Notes under the pieces: model-generated
Database searches by the model: none
What the model was told of the DNA's origin: nothing
What the model saw: only the letters and a program-made list of their open reading frames with translations
Made by a program: the position numbers and the translations under genes
DNA from: Aquificaceae bacterium
GTDB taxonomy: Bacteria; Aquificota; Aquificia; Aquificales; Aquificaceae
Assembly (NCBI GenBank): GCA_025062075.1
Contig: JANXBA010000025.1
Location: 1 to 40,350 of the forward strand
DNA: 40,350 bases
Direction: 5' to 3'
Shown here: positions 17,505 through 28,118 of the stretch, piece by piece
Layout: the number at the start of each line of letters is the position of its first letter
Numbering within the stretch: position 1 is the stretch's first letter

Positions 17505-18510
17505 ACAGAAAAAGTGGCTTCAGCCCAAAGCACAAACTCCCAAGCCTGAAAGCATAAGTATAACCCATGAAGACCTGAGTGCCCGGCGGGAGAAAAAACT
17601 CAAAGAAGGAACCCTCCTGCCACTCCTCCTCCTGCAGGCTTTTCCTGTGAAGTAGGCACTCGGCGGGCGGGAAGACCTTGAGGGACTGCCCATCTCTCCA
17701 GAAGAGGGTAGGCTTTTCGCTGAAAGATATGAGAGTGCTACCCGTCTTCAAGCTCTGGAGAAACTGCTCTCTGTCTGTCACCTTCTGGTCCGTCAGCAGA
17801 AAGTTTCTCATGAGGCGGAAGCTGTAGCGGTAGGAAGGGAAGAGAAACCTAATGCCCACCTCCCGTATGTAGACCTTCACGTGGTGGTCCAGACCGCCTA
17901 CCACCCTGTTGGCTATGCGCATCTTCAGGTACTGGGTTGCGTACTTCTCCAACGGGATTATCTTCTTCAGAGACTCTACGGCACGGCTTCTGGACAACAA
18001 GCCCACCAGCAGAAGGTAGGGAAGCATGAGAAAGAGCATGCCCTTTCTCTCCAGCAGGGCGTCCTTTAGGTCTATCAGCTCAAAGAGGTACTCCTCCGGA
18101 AGCTCCAGTTGCCAGCGGTATTTTTCCTTGAAAGGGTGGGCCACAACTCGGAGCTCTCCCGCCAAGAGCAGGTCTCCCAGCACTCTACCCTCTTCTCCCA
18201 AAAGCTTTTTCTCCATGCCCGCCACTATCCTGTCGCCCGCAAAGTGCTTTACGCGGTCGTCCTCGTGGTCGGTCACTATCACGTAGTCTATGCCCTCCCT
18301 TCTGGCAGCCTCCGCTATGTCTTCAGGCTTTCCCAGAGAGTCGTAGGAAAACTGACTGTGAACGTGAAGCTCAAAGGAGTATATGTAAAGCTCAGGAAGG
18401 GCGTAGAGTTCTGCCCTGCTCTTTTTTGTCCTGAGCCTTTTTACCGGGTAGAGCTCGAGGAGGAGAAGGTAGAGACAGAGCAGGAGAAAAAGGGCAAAAA
18501 AAAGCTTCAT
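17461..18510 (-). CDS. PHP-domain protein with N-terminal membrane anchor
   Basis: Start at MKLFFALFLLLCLYLLLLELYPVK (18510); FELHVHSQFSYDSLGKPEDIAEAARREGIDYVIVTDHEDD and VVAHPF PHP motifs. Confidence 0.85.
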   Translation of the reverse strand: MKLFFALFLLLCLYLLLLELYPVKRLRTKKSRAELYALPELYIYSFELHVHSQFSYDSLGKPEDIAEAARREGIDYVIVTDHEDDRVKHFAGDRIVAGMEKKLLGEEGRVLGDLLLAGELRVVAHPFKEKYRWQLELPEEYLFELIDLKDALLERKGMLFLMLPYLLLVGLLSRSRAVESLKKIIPLEKYATQYLKMRIANRVVGGLDHHVKVYIREVGIRFLFPSYRYSFRLMRNFLLTDQKVTDREQFLQSLKTGSTLISFSEKPTLFWRDGQSLKVFPPAECLLHRKSLQEEEWQEGSFFEFFLPPGTQVFMGYTYAFRLGSLCFGLKPLFLFVCREEENGRVASA

Positions 18511-19691
18511 CCCACTCCGAGCTTTTGTCTTACCTCTTGCACAGTCTGGAGGGCTACGGCTCTGGCCTTTTCTGTGCCCGAGGAGACCACCTGCAGGAGG
18601 GCGTCTCTGTCCTTTGCCACGGACTCCCTCCTTTCCCTGAAGGGGGCCAGAAAGCCCTGGAGCTTCTCCAACATCAGCCTTTTGCAGTCCACACAGCCAA
18701 GCCTTCCGCTCCTGCAGTCTCCTTCTATCTCCTGAGCGTTTTCCTGCGGGCCAAAGAGCCTGTGGTAGAAAAAAACAGGACATATTTCGGGCCTGCCAGG
18801 GTCGCCCCTGCGGAGCTTCTGGGGGTCGGTGAAAAAGCTCATGACTTTTTTCTCCACCTGCTCTGGGCTGTCTGCGAAGTAGATGGCGTTGTCGTAGGAC
18901 TTGCTCATCTTTCTGCCGTCGGTGCCGGGCAGGCGAGGCGTCTGGGTGAGCATAGCTTGAGGCTCTGGAAAGGTCTCTCCGTAGAGGCCGTTGAACCTTC
19001 TGGCTATCTCTCTTGAGAGCTCCACGTGCGGAAGCTGGTCCTCTCCCACGGGCACCGCCTGGGCCTTGTATATGAGTATGTCCACTGCCTGAAGCACTGG
19101 ATAGCCCAAAAAGCCGTAAGTGTCCGTGTCGTAAAAGTCTCTTTTGGACACGTTGAGCTCCTGAAGAAGGGACTTTTCTAAATACCCTTCAAAAAGGGCT
19201 TGAATCATGGCGTCGGAAAGGTAGTCAAGCAGGAGCTCCTCCAACGCTTCAAAGTCCTCTACCTTGTAGGGTAGCCTTGCCAAAAAGGTCTTTACGTGGT
19301 CTCTCAGCCCGCCCCTGAAGGTCAGGCTCAGGTCGGTAAGACGCAGGAGGTTGTACTTGGTGTCTTTGTAAGTGGGGTTCCACTCCAGCCAGCTCTTGGG
19401 CGTTATCATGGAAAAAATAAGAAAGAGCTCCGCGTGCTCTTTCACCTTTGACTGGAGGAAAAGAGTGCTCTTGCTCGGGTCAATGCCTAGGGCAAGCCAG
19501 TCTATGAGCATGTCCTGTGTGTGGTTGGGTATCTCTTCCACCCTTCTGTAGCCCGTGGTAAGGGCGTGCCAGTCTGCCACCATAAAGAAGGCCTCGTGCT
19601 CCTCCTGTAGCTCTACCCAGTTTTTTATCACGCCGAAGTAGTGCCCAAGGTGGAGCTTGCCCGTAGGTCTCATCCCACTCAGAACTCTCAT
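18507..19691 (-). CDS. trpS: Tryptophanyl-tRNA synthetase
   Basis: Starts MRVLSGMRPTGKLHLGHYFGVIKNW; GRKMSKSYDN KMSKS motif. Confidence 0.97.
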   Translation of the reverse strand: MRVLSGMRPTGKLHLGHYFGVIKNWVELQEEHEAFFMVADWHALTTGYRRVEEIPNHTQDMLIDWLALGIDPSKSTLFLQSKVKEHAELFLIFSMITPKSWLEWNPTYKDTKYNLLRLTDLSLTFRGGLRDHVKTFLARLPYKVEDFEALEELLLDYLSDAMIQALFEGYLEKSLLQELNVSKRDFYDTDTYGFLGYPVLQAVDILIYKAQAVPVGEDQLPHVELSREIARRFNGLYGETFPEPQAMLTQTPRLPGTDGRKMSKSYDNAIYFADSPEQVEKKVMSFFTDPQKLRRGDPGRPEICPVFFYHRLFGPQENAQEIEGDCRSGRLGCVDCKRLMLEKLQGFLAPFRERRESVAKDRDALLQVVSSGTEKARAVALQTVQEVRQKLGVG

Positions 19692-19735
19692 CCCGTATAG
19701 TATAAGGCAGGGCAGGCCTGCTAAAATATAGGCGG

Positions 19736-20062
19736 ATGGAAGGCATAAACATAGAAGACTTTCACAAGTTGGACCTAAGACTGGCAAAGGTGCTCTCCGC
19801 AGAACCCGTGGAGGGTTCGGAGAAGCTCCTCAAGCTCAGGGTCTCCTTAGGTCAGGAGGAGAGAACCCTCGTAGCAGGCATTGCCAAACACTACCGACCG
19901 GAGGAGCTCCTGGGCAAGAAGATTCTTATGCTTGCCAACCTCAAACCCAGAAAAATCTTCGGTATAGAGTCTCAGGGTATGGTGCTGGCCCTCTCAAGCG
20001 GGGACAGACTTTCCCTGCTGGTCCCGGACAGGGACATAGAGGAAGGGAGTAGAGCAAGCTAA
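19736..20062 (+). CDS. tRNA-binding protein, Trbp111/MetRS C-terminal-like
   Basis: ORF 108 aa; DLRLAKVLSAEPVEGSEKLLKLRVSLGQEERTLVAGIAKHY...GKKILMLANLKPRKIFGIESQGM is the OB-fold tRNA-binding domain. Confidence 0.92.
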   Translation: MEGINIEDFHKLDLRLAKVLSAEPVEGSEKLLKLRVSLGQEERTLVAGIAKHYRPEELLGKKILMLANLKPRKIFGIESQGMVLALSSGDRLSLLVPDRDIEEGSRAS

Positions 20063-20973
20063 AACCGCAAGAACTCTTTCAGACCCTCCACCCGCAGGTC
20101 AAAGTCCAGGTAGTAGAGGTTGTCCGTAGGCGGTAGCTTTACCGCATCTTTCATCGTGGTTATGTAAAGCTGGTCCTTTCGCAAGATAAAGTCTCTGTAG
20201 TGGTAGTGGTCAGGAAAAGATAGCCTGCGGACGGTTTTTATACCTAACCTCTCAAGGGTGAGGAAAAACTGCCGGTTGTCCCCAAGGCCCGCAAAGGCGG
20301 TGAATTCTAACTCCCTGAAGTTATCCAGCTCTCTTAGGTCGCTGGTCCTTATCACCTTCCAGCCTTCTCGCACCATCTTCAAAGTTGGTTTTGAGGGATG
20401 TTGCCAGTCAAAACTTTCAAGCTCGCCGTAGGACAAAACCAGAAGGTCCGCCCTCTCCAGGGAGCTCAGAGGCTCTCTCAACCTTCCGAAGGGTAAAAGC
20501 CTGTCTGAAAAGTCCCTCTTTCGCAGGAGCAGTATGTCCAAGTCCCGGGCCATTCTCCTGTGCTGGAAGCCGTCGTCCAGAATAAAGAGGTCTGGTTTTA
20601 GGCTTTTGAGGGCAAATTGGGCACCTCTACAGCGATCCTCGTCCACCACCACGCTGGCGTGTCTTAGGACCTTTGCCAGCATGTAGGGCTCGTCCCCCGC
20701 TTCCTGCCAGCCCCTCAGGACATGCCCCCGACTGGAAACGAGAAGAGTTCCCTTGCTACTTCTGCGGTAGCCTCTGGAGAGAAGACACACGTGCAATTCA
20801 GGAAGAAGGTTGGCAATGTGTCGCACCAGAGAGCTCTTTCCGCTCCCGCCCAGGGAGAGGTTGCCCACTGACACCACGGGCACACAGAGCTTGCACACCT
20901 TTAGGACTTTACGGTCGTAGAGCCAGTTTCTCAGTCTTACTCCGTAGTAGTAGGGATTTATAAGGTCAGACAT
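20059..20973 (-). CDS. lpxK: Tetraacyldisaccharide 4'-kinase
   Basis: Starts MSDLINPYYYGVRLRNWLYD; VSVGNLSLGGSGKSSLVRHI, DDGFQHRRMARDLDILL. Confidence 0.94.
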   Translation of the reverse strand: MSDLINPYYYGVRLRNWLYDRKVLKVCKLCVPVVSVGNLSLGGSGKSSLVRHIANLLPELHVCLLSRGYRRSSKGTLLVSSRGHVLRGWQEAGDEPYMLAKVLRHASVVVDEDRCRGAQFALKSLKPDLFILDDGFQHRRMARDLDILLLRKRDFSDRLLPFGRLREPLSSLERADLLVLSYGELESFDWQHPSKPTLKMVREGWKVIRTSDLRELDNFRELEFTAFAGLGDNRQFFLTLERLGIKTVRRLSFPDHYHYRDFILRKDQLYITTMKDAVKLPPTDNLYYLDFDLRVEGLKEFLRF

Positions 20974-21925
20974 TCTTCCTTGCGTCCCTGAGCAGTAAAA
21001 AGAGGAGAAGCAGACCGCCCAGGAGGGCGCTGGCATACTGAGTTACGAACCTCCACAGCAGGGAAAAGCTACCCAAGAGGGAAGCCTCGAGAAAGGAGTC
21101 AAAGACGTACAGAGCTCCCACCTCGCCCACACCGCTACCGCCGGGTGTCGGGCTTATGAATATGGCGTACAGGAGCGTAAGCTGGTGCTCCACAATGAAA
21201 ACAAAGTCAGGCTCCGGGTTGAAGCTCTTGACCAAAAAGGCTCCAGAAGCCAGAAAGGACAGGTAGAGCAAGAAGCTACTGATGCAGGCCAGCAGGAGGC
21301 TAGGCTTTCTGTCCCGCAGGAAGATGCGCAACACCACCGTGTACCTTCTTACGGTGTACCTAAACCCTTTTAGCAGGTTCTGGTTTTGGGGAGCTCCCTT
21401 TCTTGACAAGAGTCGGACAAGCACGTAGAGGAGGGCAAAAATCCCAGCAAACAGGACAAGCACCGCCAAAATCTTGAGAGAACCCGTAGGGTTTTTGTAA
21501 AAGTGATACAGAGTATAGGGCAGGACAAGGAGAAAAAAGGTCCCTCCCGTCAGAGTTTTCATCGTAACTACGCCCATCACTTTGTAGAGCTTGCTCCCCC
21601 TTCTGGAGAGGGCGTACACGGACATGAACTCTCCACCCATGTGAGCTGGAGTTATAGTGGCACCGAAGGCGTTTACAAAAGACACCAAGTATCCGTACAT
21701 GAAAGAGTACCTGACCTTCATAGCTCTGGAAAGAATAAAAAGCCTTAGGTTGTCAAAGGTGTGATACAGAAATATAGAAAAAAGGGACAAGAGCAGGTAT
21801 TTCTTGTCCGCCTGCAAGAGCAGTGGCAGGAAGTCCAGACTGAAGGACTTTTTGGTCAAATACAGCGCAGAGCCTGACACAAAAATCAGAGTAAGGAGCG
21901 CACCAAACAGGATTGACCGAGGCAT
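20966..21925 (-). CDS. UPF0104 / lysylphosphatidylglycerol-synthase-TM-type membrane protein
   Basis: ORF 319 aa; multiple TMs, FGATITPAHMGGEFMSVYALSRRG and SPTPGGSGVGEVGA motifs. Confidence 0.85.
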   Translation of the reverse strand: MPRSILFGALLTLIFVSGSALYLTKKSFSLDFLPLLLQADKKYLLLSLFSIFLYHTFDNLRLFILSRAMKVRYSFMYGYLVSFVNAFGATITPAHMGGEFMSVYALSRRGSKLYKVMGVVTMKTLTGGTFFLLVLPYTLYHFYKNPTGSLKILAVLVLFAGIFALLYVLVRLLSRKGAPQNQNLLKGFRYTVRRYTVVLRIFLRDRKPSLLLACISSFLLYLSFLASGAFLVKSFNPEPDFVFIVEHQLTLLYAIFISPTPGGSGVGEVGALYVFDSFLEASLLGSFSLLWRFVTQYASALLGGLLLLFLLLRDARKNV

Positions 21926-21949
21926 GACCGGCCCTATATTTTAAAGCCT

Positions 21950-22537
21950 ATGCGCATTCTGCTGATAGATAACTACGACTCTTTTACCTACAACCTAGTC
22001 CACTACCTGCAGATGCTCTCCGCCCAGGTAGCGGTCAGAAGAAACGACCAAATAACCCTTGAGGAGGTCTCCAAGTCCAAACCCGACGCGGTAGTGATAT
22101 CCCCTGGTCCCTGCACTCCCAAAGAGGCCGGCGTGTCGGTGGACCTCATAAGGGAATTCTACAGAGACATACCCATACTGGGCGTGTGTCTGGGACATCA
22201 GGCCATAGGCTATGCCTTCGGCGCACAAATAGTTAGAGCCAAAAATCTGATGCACGGCAAAACCTCCCTCATACACCACAGCTCTGAGGGCATCTTTGAA
22301 GGCCTTAAAAACCCCTTTCAGGCGGTGCGCTACCACTCTTTGGTCATAGACAAGTCCACTCTACCTGCCTCTCTCAAGGTCACCGCCTGGTCCGAGGACG
22401 GGGAAATCATGGGCATCCAGCATCAAGAGTATCCCCTCTTCGGCGTCCAGTTTCACCCCGAGTCTATCCTGTCAGAGGAGGGCATGCACCTTCTGGAAAA
22501 CTTCCTGAAAATAGCCCAGAGCAAGGTTCTGCTATAA
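21950..22537 (+). CDS. Aminodeoxychorismate/anthranilate synthase glutamine amidotransferase subunit
   Basis: ORF 195 aa; LLIDNYDSFTYNLVHYLQ, SPGPCTPKEAG, PILGVCLGHQAIG, GVQFHPESI. PabA versus TrpG cannot be decided. Confidence 0.95.
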   Translation: MRILLIDNYDSFTYNLVHYLQMLSAQVAVRRNDQITLEEVSKSKPDAVVISPGPCTPKEAGVSVDLIREFYRDIPILGVCLGHQAIGYAFGAQIVRAKNLMHGKTSLIHHSSEGIFEGLKNPFQAVRYHSLVIDKSTLPASLKVTAWSEDGEIMGIQHQEYPLFGVQFHPESILSEEGMHLLENFLKIAQSKVLL

Positions 22538-22542
22538 TGTAA

Positions 22543-24020
<1,478 letters not shown>

Positions 24021-24402
24021 GCTTCCCCCTGATTTCTGGAGGTATGGAGACGATTTTCCCCTCTTTTACCACGCAGTGTTTGGTTCTGCCCCGAGCCCTC
24101 AGAAGGCCCTCAGATACCAGCTGATAGTCAAAGCAAAAGCGGTAGCGGTCTATATGGCTTAGCTCAAGCAGGACTTCAAACTCGCAGTCGTAGGCTAAGG
24201 GCTTTAAAAACTCGCACTCTGCGGAGAGCAAGACCACTTCTAAACCCCTTTCTCTTAGGAGGGAGTAGGGGTGGCCCAGGTGTCTGAGGAGCTCGCCTCG
24301 GGCCTCTTCCAGATATCTGAAGTAGTTAGAGTGGTGAACTATGCCTTGGGCGTCAGTCTCGTAGAACTGCACCCGCCTGCGGTAGAGAAACACTCTCCTA
24401 TT

Positions 24403-25221
24403 TTAACCGAACCTTCCCGTGATGTAGTCTTCCGTGAGCTTGTTGTCTGGTCTGGTGAATATCTTCTCAGTGGGTCCAAACTCTATGAGCTCTCCCAGGT
24501 ACATGAAGGCGGTGTAGTCGGATATTCTGGCAGCCTGTTGCATGTTGTGGGTAACTATGACGATGGTGACCCTCTGCTTTAGCTCCACGATGAGGTCTTC
24601 TATCTTTGAGGTGGATATGGGGTCAAGGGCGGAGGTAGGCTCGTCAAAGAGTAGCACCTCAGGCTCTACTGCGATGGCTCTGGCTATGCAAAGTCTTTGT
24701 TGCTGACCTCCAGAGAGGGAGTAGGCGTTGGTATGAAGCCTGTCCTTTACCTCGTCCCACAGGGCTGCACCTTTGAGGGCCTTTTCCACGGCATTGTCAA
24801 GCAAGTTTTTGTCTTTTATACCTCTTATCTTCAGGCCGTATGCCACGTTCTCGTAGATGCTCTTCGGGAAGGGGTTGGGTTTTTGGAAAACCATGCCTAT
24901 GCGCATTCGCACGCGAAGAGGGTCTGTTTTGCCGTCCACCAAGTTTGTGCGGTCTGGGTAAATGGTAATCTCCCCCTCGTAACGGGCGCCGGCGTACAGG
25001 TCGTGCATGCGGTTAAAGGCTCTCAGTAGGGTGGTTTTACCACACCCAGAGGGACCTATTATGGCGGTGACCTTCTTCTCGTATATGGGGAAGTTAATCC
25101 CTTTGAGGGCATGATAGCTACCGTAGTAGAAGTTGAAATTTTTAACCTCTATTTTGAGGTTTACTGCTCCCGTGCTCAGACTTACCTTTCTCTGCTCTAC
25201 CATCTTTGTGGGGTTTACCAT
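24403..25221 (-). CDS. pstB: Phosphate ABC transporter ATP-binding protein
   Basis: ORF 272 aa; [56 protein letters not shown]. Confidence 0.97.
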   Translation of the reverse strand: MVNPTKMVEQRKVSLSTGAVNLKIEVKNFNFYYGSYHALKGINFPIYEKKVTAIIGPSGCGKTTLLRAFNRMHDLYAGARYEGEITIYPDRTNLVDGKTDPLRVRMRIGMVFQKPNPFPKSIYENVAYGLKIRGIKDKNLLDNAVEKALKGAALWDEVKDRLHTNAYSLSGGQQQRLCIARAIAVEPEVLLFDEPTSALDPISTSKIEDLIVELKQRVTIVIVTHNMQQAARISDYTAFMYLGELIEFGPTEKIFTRPDNKLTEDYITGRFG

Positions 25222-26159
25222 TGGTACTTCCTCCTTACCTTGTATCTAAGGTAAAAGGCGATGGAGTTCATAATCAGGGCTATAACCAGCAGTATGAAGC
25301 CTGCAGCCGCCGCATTGGTGTGAAACTCTTCCTGAGGTCTGGAGACCCAGTTATACATCTGTATGGGTAGGACGGTGAAGGGAGACAGGAGCATGCCTAT
25401 AAAGTTCTCCCAGGGCTCAGGAGGCAAGAAGGCTATGAAAGTAAGTGCACCTATCGTCACGAGAGGTGCGGTTTCTCCTATAGCCCTAGATATGGCTATG
25501 ATAAGACCTGTTAGTATACCGCTTAGCGAGTAGGGTAGTATGTGGTGAAACAAGGTCTCCCAGCGGGTTGCGCCCAGCGCGTAGGCTGCCTCTCTTATGG
25601 ACCTGGGTATTCTCCTTATGGACTCGCGGGTTGAAACCACCACCACTGGTAGCATGAGAAGTCCCAGCGTGAGACCTGCGGTTAGAATGCTCTCGCCGAA
25701 CTTAAACCTGTAGACAAAGACGCCCAGTGCCAAAAGTCCGTAAACGATGGAAGGCACCGCCGCCAAGTTGGATATGTTTGCCTCTATGATTCGGGCAATC
25801 GTGCCCCTTCCGCCGTATTCCTCTAAGTATATGCCCGCAGGTATGCCAAGAATTACCGCCCAGAAGATAGCCCCGGCCATCACGTAGATGGTGCCCACCC
25901 AGGAGGAAAGAATGCCGGCCTCCTCTGGGAATCTGGAAGGGTAAGAGGTGTAAAAACTGCCATCCTTTATCCTTGTCCAGCCGTCTATGAGAAGGTCCAA
26001 CGAGATAACAAGGAGGAAGAGCATTACCAGAATGGTGGCAACTATGCCCACTATTTCAAAGATGGCATCTTTCCTCCTAACACTTATGGTGTAGGCTTGT
26101 ACGTCAAATTCCTTGAGTCTGGTCTCTACTTCTTTTCTTAACTCTACACTCTGCTCCAT
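25215..26159 (-). CDS. pstA: Phosphate ABC transporter permease
   Basis: ORF 314 aa; permease signature [30 protein letters not shown]; follows pstC. Confidence 0.95.
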   Translation of the reverse strand: MEQSVELRKEVETRLKEFDVQAYTISVRRKDAIFEIVGIVATILVMLFLLVISLDLLIDGWTRIKDGSFYTSYPSRFPEEAGILSSWVGTIYVMAGAIFWAVILGIPAGIYLEEYGGRGTIARIIEANISNLAAVPSIVYGLLALGVFVYRFKFGESILTAGLTLGLLMLPVVVVSTRESIRRIPRSIREAAYALGATRWETLFHHILPYSLSGILTGLIIAISRAIGETAPLVTIGALTFIAFLPPEPWENFIGMLLSPFTVLPIQMYNWVSRPQEEFHTNAAAAGFILLVIALIMNSIAFYLRYKVRRKYQW

Positions 26160-26160
26160 G

Positions 26161-27084
26161 TTAGTACCCTATTGCCTTTGATTTAAGGTAGACTGCTATT
26201 GAGTTGAGTATGAGCGTAATTATGAACAGCGTAGAACCTGCGGCGAAGATAGAGAGATATTCAAAGGAGTTGAAGGGGAGGTCTCCCAGAGCTACCTGCA
26301 CGATGTAGCCTGTTATGGTCTGTATGGGCTCAAGGGGGTTGGCGGTTATCTGAGGGTACATTCCAGCAGCCACCGCAACCACCATGGTCTCACCTATGGC
26401 CCTTGAGAATCCCAGAAGGTATGCGGAGAGCACACCGGACTTGGCCGCAGGAAGGACTACTAGGAGGGCAGTCCTGAGCTTGGAAGCCCCCAGAGAGTAA
26501 GAGGCTTCTCTCAGATACTGTGGCACTCCCTTGAAGGCGTCTTCTATCATGGAGGCGGTGTAGGGCAGTATCATCACGCCTATGACGATACCTGGGGACA
26601 GTGCATTCATCCCCTCCACAGGAACGCCGAGAGGTTCTAAAAGTCTCTGTAGGATAGGCGTTATAAACAGGAGTGCAAAGTAACCATAGACCACCGTGGG
26701 CACAGCCTCAAGAAAGTCAAGCCAAGGCTTTACCGTCTCTCGCACCTTCCAGCTGGCGTATTCGCTTAGATACACCGCCACCAGTATGCCCAAAGGCACC
26801 GCCACTACCATGGAGATAAAGGCTATAAGAAAGGTCCCGTTCAGGAGAGGCCATATGCCTATCTGTTTGTTGTGGAAAGTGGGCGTCCATTCAGTCTCCG
26901 TAAAAAACCTTATGATAGAAGTGGGGAACCCACCCCCCTCAGGGTGGGTAAAGAACCGCACCGTATCCACCACCAGCACCCAGACTATGGCAAAGGTGAC
27001 GAAGATAGAAACCGCCCCCATAAACATCAGGAAGAGAAAGACCGCAACATCTATGGCCTTCTTCGCTCCAATAGATAGCGTCAT
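26161..27084 (-). CDS. pstC: Phosphate ABC transporter permease
   Basis: ORF 307 aa; LREASYSLGASKLRTALLVVLPAAKSGVLSAYLLGFSRAIGETM. Confidence 0.95.
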   Translation of the reverse strand: MTLSIGAKKAIDVAVFLFLMFMGAVSIFVTFAIVWVLVVDTVRFFTHPEGGGFPTSIIRFFTETEWTPTFHNKQIGIWPLLNGTFLIAFISMVVAVPLGILVAVYLSEYASWKVRETVKPWLDFLEAVPTVVYGYFALLFITPILQRLLEPLGVPVEGMNALSPGIVIGVMILPYTASMIEDAFKGVPQYLREASYSLGASKLRTALLVVLPAAKSGVLSAYLLGFSRAIGETMVVAVAAGMYPQITANPLEPIQTITGYIVQVALGDLPFNSFEYLSIFAAGSTLFIITLILNSIAVYLKSKAIGY

Positions 27085-28085
27085 TGTCTGGCTTCCCTCT
27101 TAAGGAGCTCGTCTATGGTAAGGCCTACCTCTGGCTCACCACCGAACACGGTGCCTAACACCCTCTTGTTAAACCTCTCCTCCGCAAGCTTGTAAGCTCT
27201 GTCGGGAAGTGCTATGTAGCCCACCTGTTTGGCTATCCTGCCTGCATTCTTGAGGTAGAAATCTACGAATTCCCTAACTTCAGGTTTTTCCTGCACCGCT
27301 TTGGCGTTCACGTAGATGAAGAGAGGTCTTGACAGAGGCTGATACTGGCCCTTCTGCACCGTCTCGTAGGTGGGAGCAACGCACTGACCGGTCTTGGGGT
27401 TCCTTATCTGGATGGCCTTCACTCTACCTTTGTTCTCCTCCACGTAGGCCAGTCCAAAGTAACACAGAGCTCCTCTCTCCCTCTGGGCGAACTGCACCAG
27501 CACGTTGTCGTCTTCTGAAGCAAGGTAGTCGCCCCTAGAGGACTTGGCCTTACCCACTATAGCTTCTGTGAAGTAGTCAAAGGTGCCAGAGTCAGAACCT
27601 GCACCGCAGAGTTTAATCTCCGTGTCTGGCCAGTTGGGGTCAAGCTGTTTCCACGTGAACTTCTTACCCTGAGACTCTGGCCTCCAGATTTCCCTGAGCT
27701 GTTCCACCGTCATGCAGGTAGCCCATATGTTTCTGGGGTTCACCACCACCGCAAGACCGTCGTAGGCTACGGGGAGCTCTATGTACTGTATGCCGTTGGC
27801 TCTGCACTCGTCCATCTCTCTCTTGAGTATAGGTCTGGAGGCGTTGGATATGTCCGTCTCGCCCCTACAGAACTTCTTGAAACCGCCACCCGTACCGGAT
27901 ATACCCACGGTCACCTTCACGGCACCCCTCTTGGCCTTCTGGAAGTCCTCGGCTACACCTTCAGTGATGGGGTAAACCGTAGAAGAGCCGTCGATTCTGA
28001 TAACCTGCTGAGCCTTTGCGGGCAGGGACAGGAGACCCAGTGCTCCTACCGACAAAAGAGCGGTCTTCAACACTTTCCTTCTCAT
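27081..28085 (-). CDS. pstS: Phosphate ABC transporter substrate-binding protein
   Basis: ORF 334 aa; signal peptide then [23 protein letters not shown]...[36 protein letters not shown]. Confidence 0.96.
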   Translation of the reverse strand: MRRKVLKTALLSVGALGLLSLPAKAQQVIRIDGSSTVYPITEGVAEDFQKAKRGAVKVTVGISGTGGGFKKFCRGETDISNASRPILKREMDECRANGIQYIELPVAYDGLAVVVNPRNIWATCMTVEQLREIWRPESQGKKFTWKQLDPNWPDTEIKLCGAGSDSGTFDYFTEAIVGKAKSSRGDYLASEDDNVLVQFAQRERGALCYFGLAYVEENKGRVKAIQIRNPKTGQCVAPTYETVQKGQYQPLSRPLFIYVNAKAVQEKPEVREFVDFYLKNAGRIAKQVGYIALPDRAYKLAEERFNKRVLGTVFGGEPEVGLTIDELLKREARQ

Positions 28086-28118
28086 CTCAGCACCTCCTTA
28101 AAGATTTTCCTTATAAGT

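Noticed and set aside
18109-18735. 208-aa plus-strand ORF opposite PHP/trpS
   Set aside because: Antisense to two well-supported genes.
19692-19787. N-terminal extension of the trpS ORF
   Set aside because: Extension overlaps the divergent gene start and the promoter; MRVLSGMRPTGK at 19691 is the canonical start.
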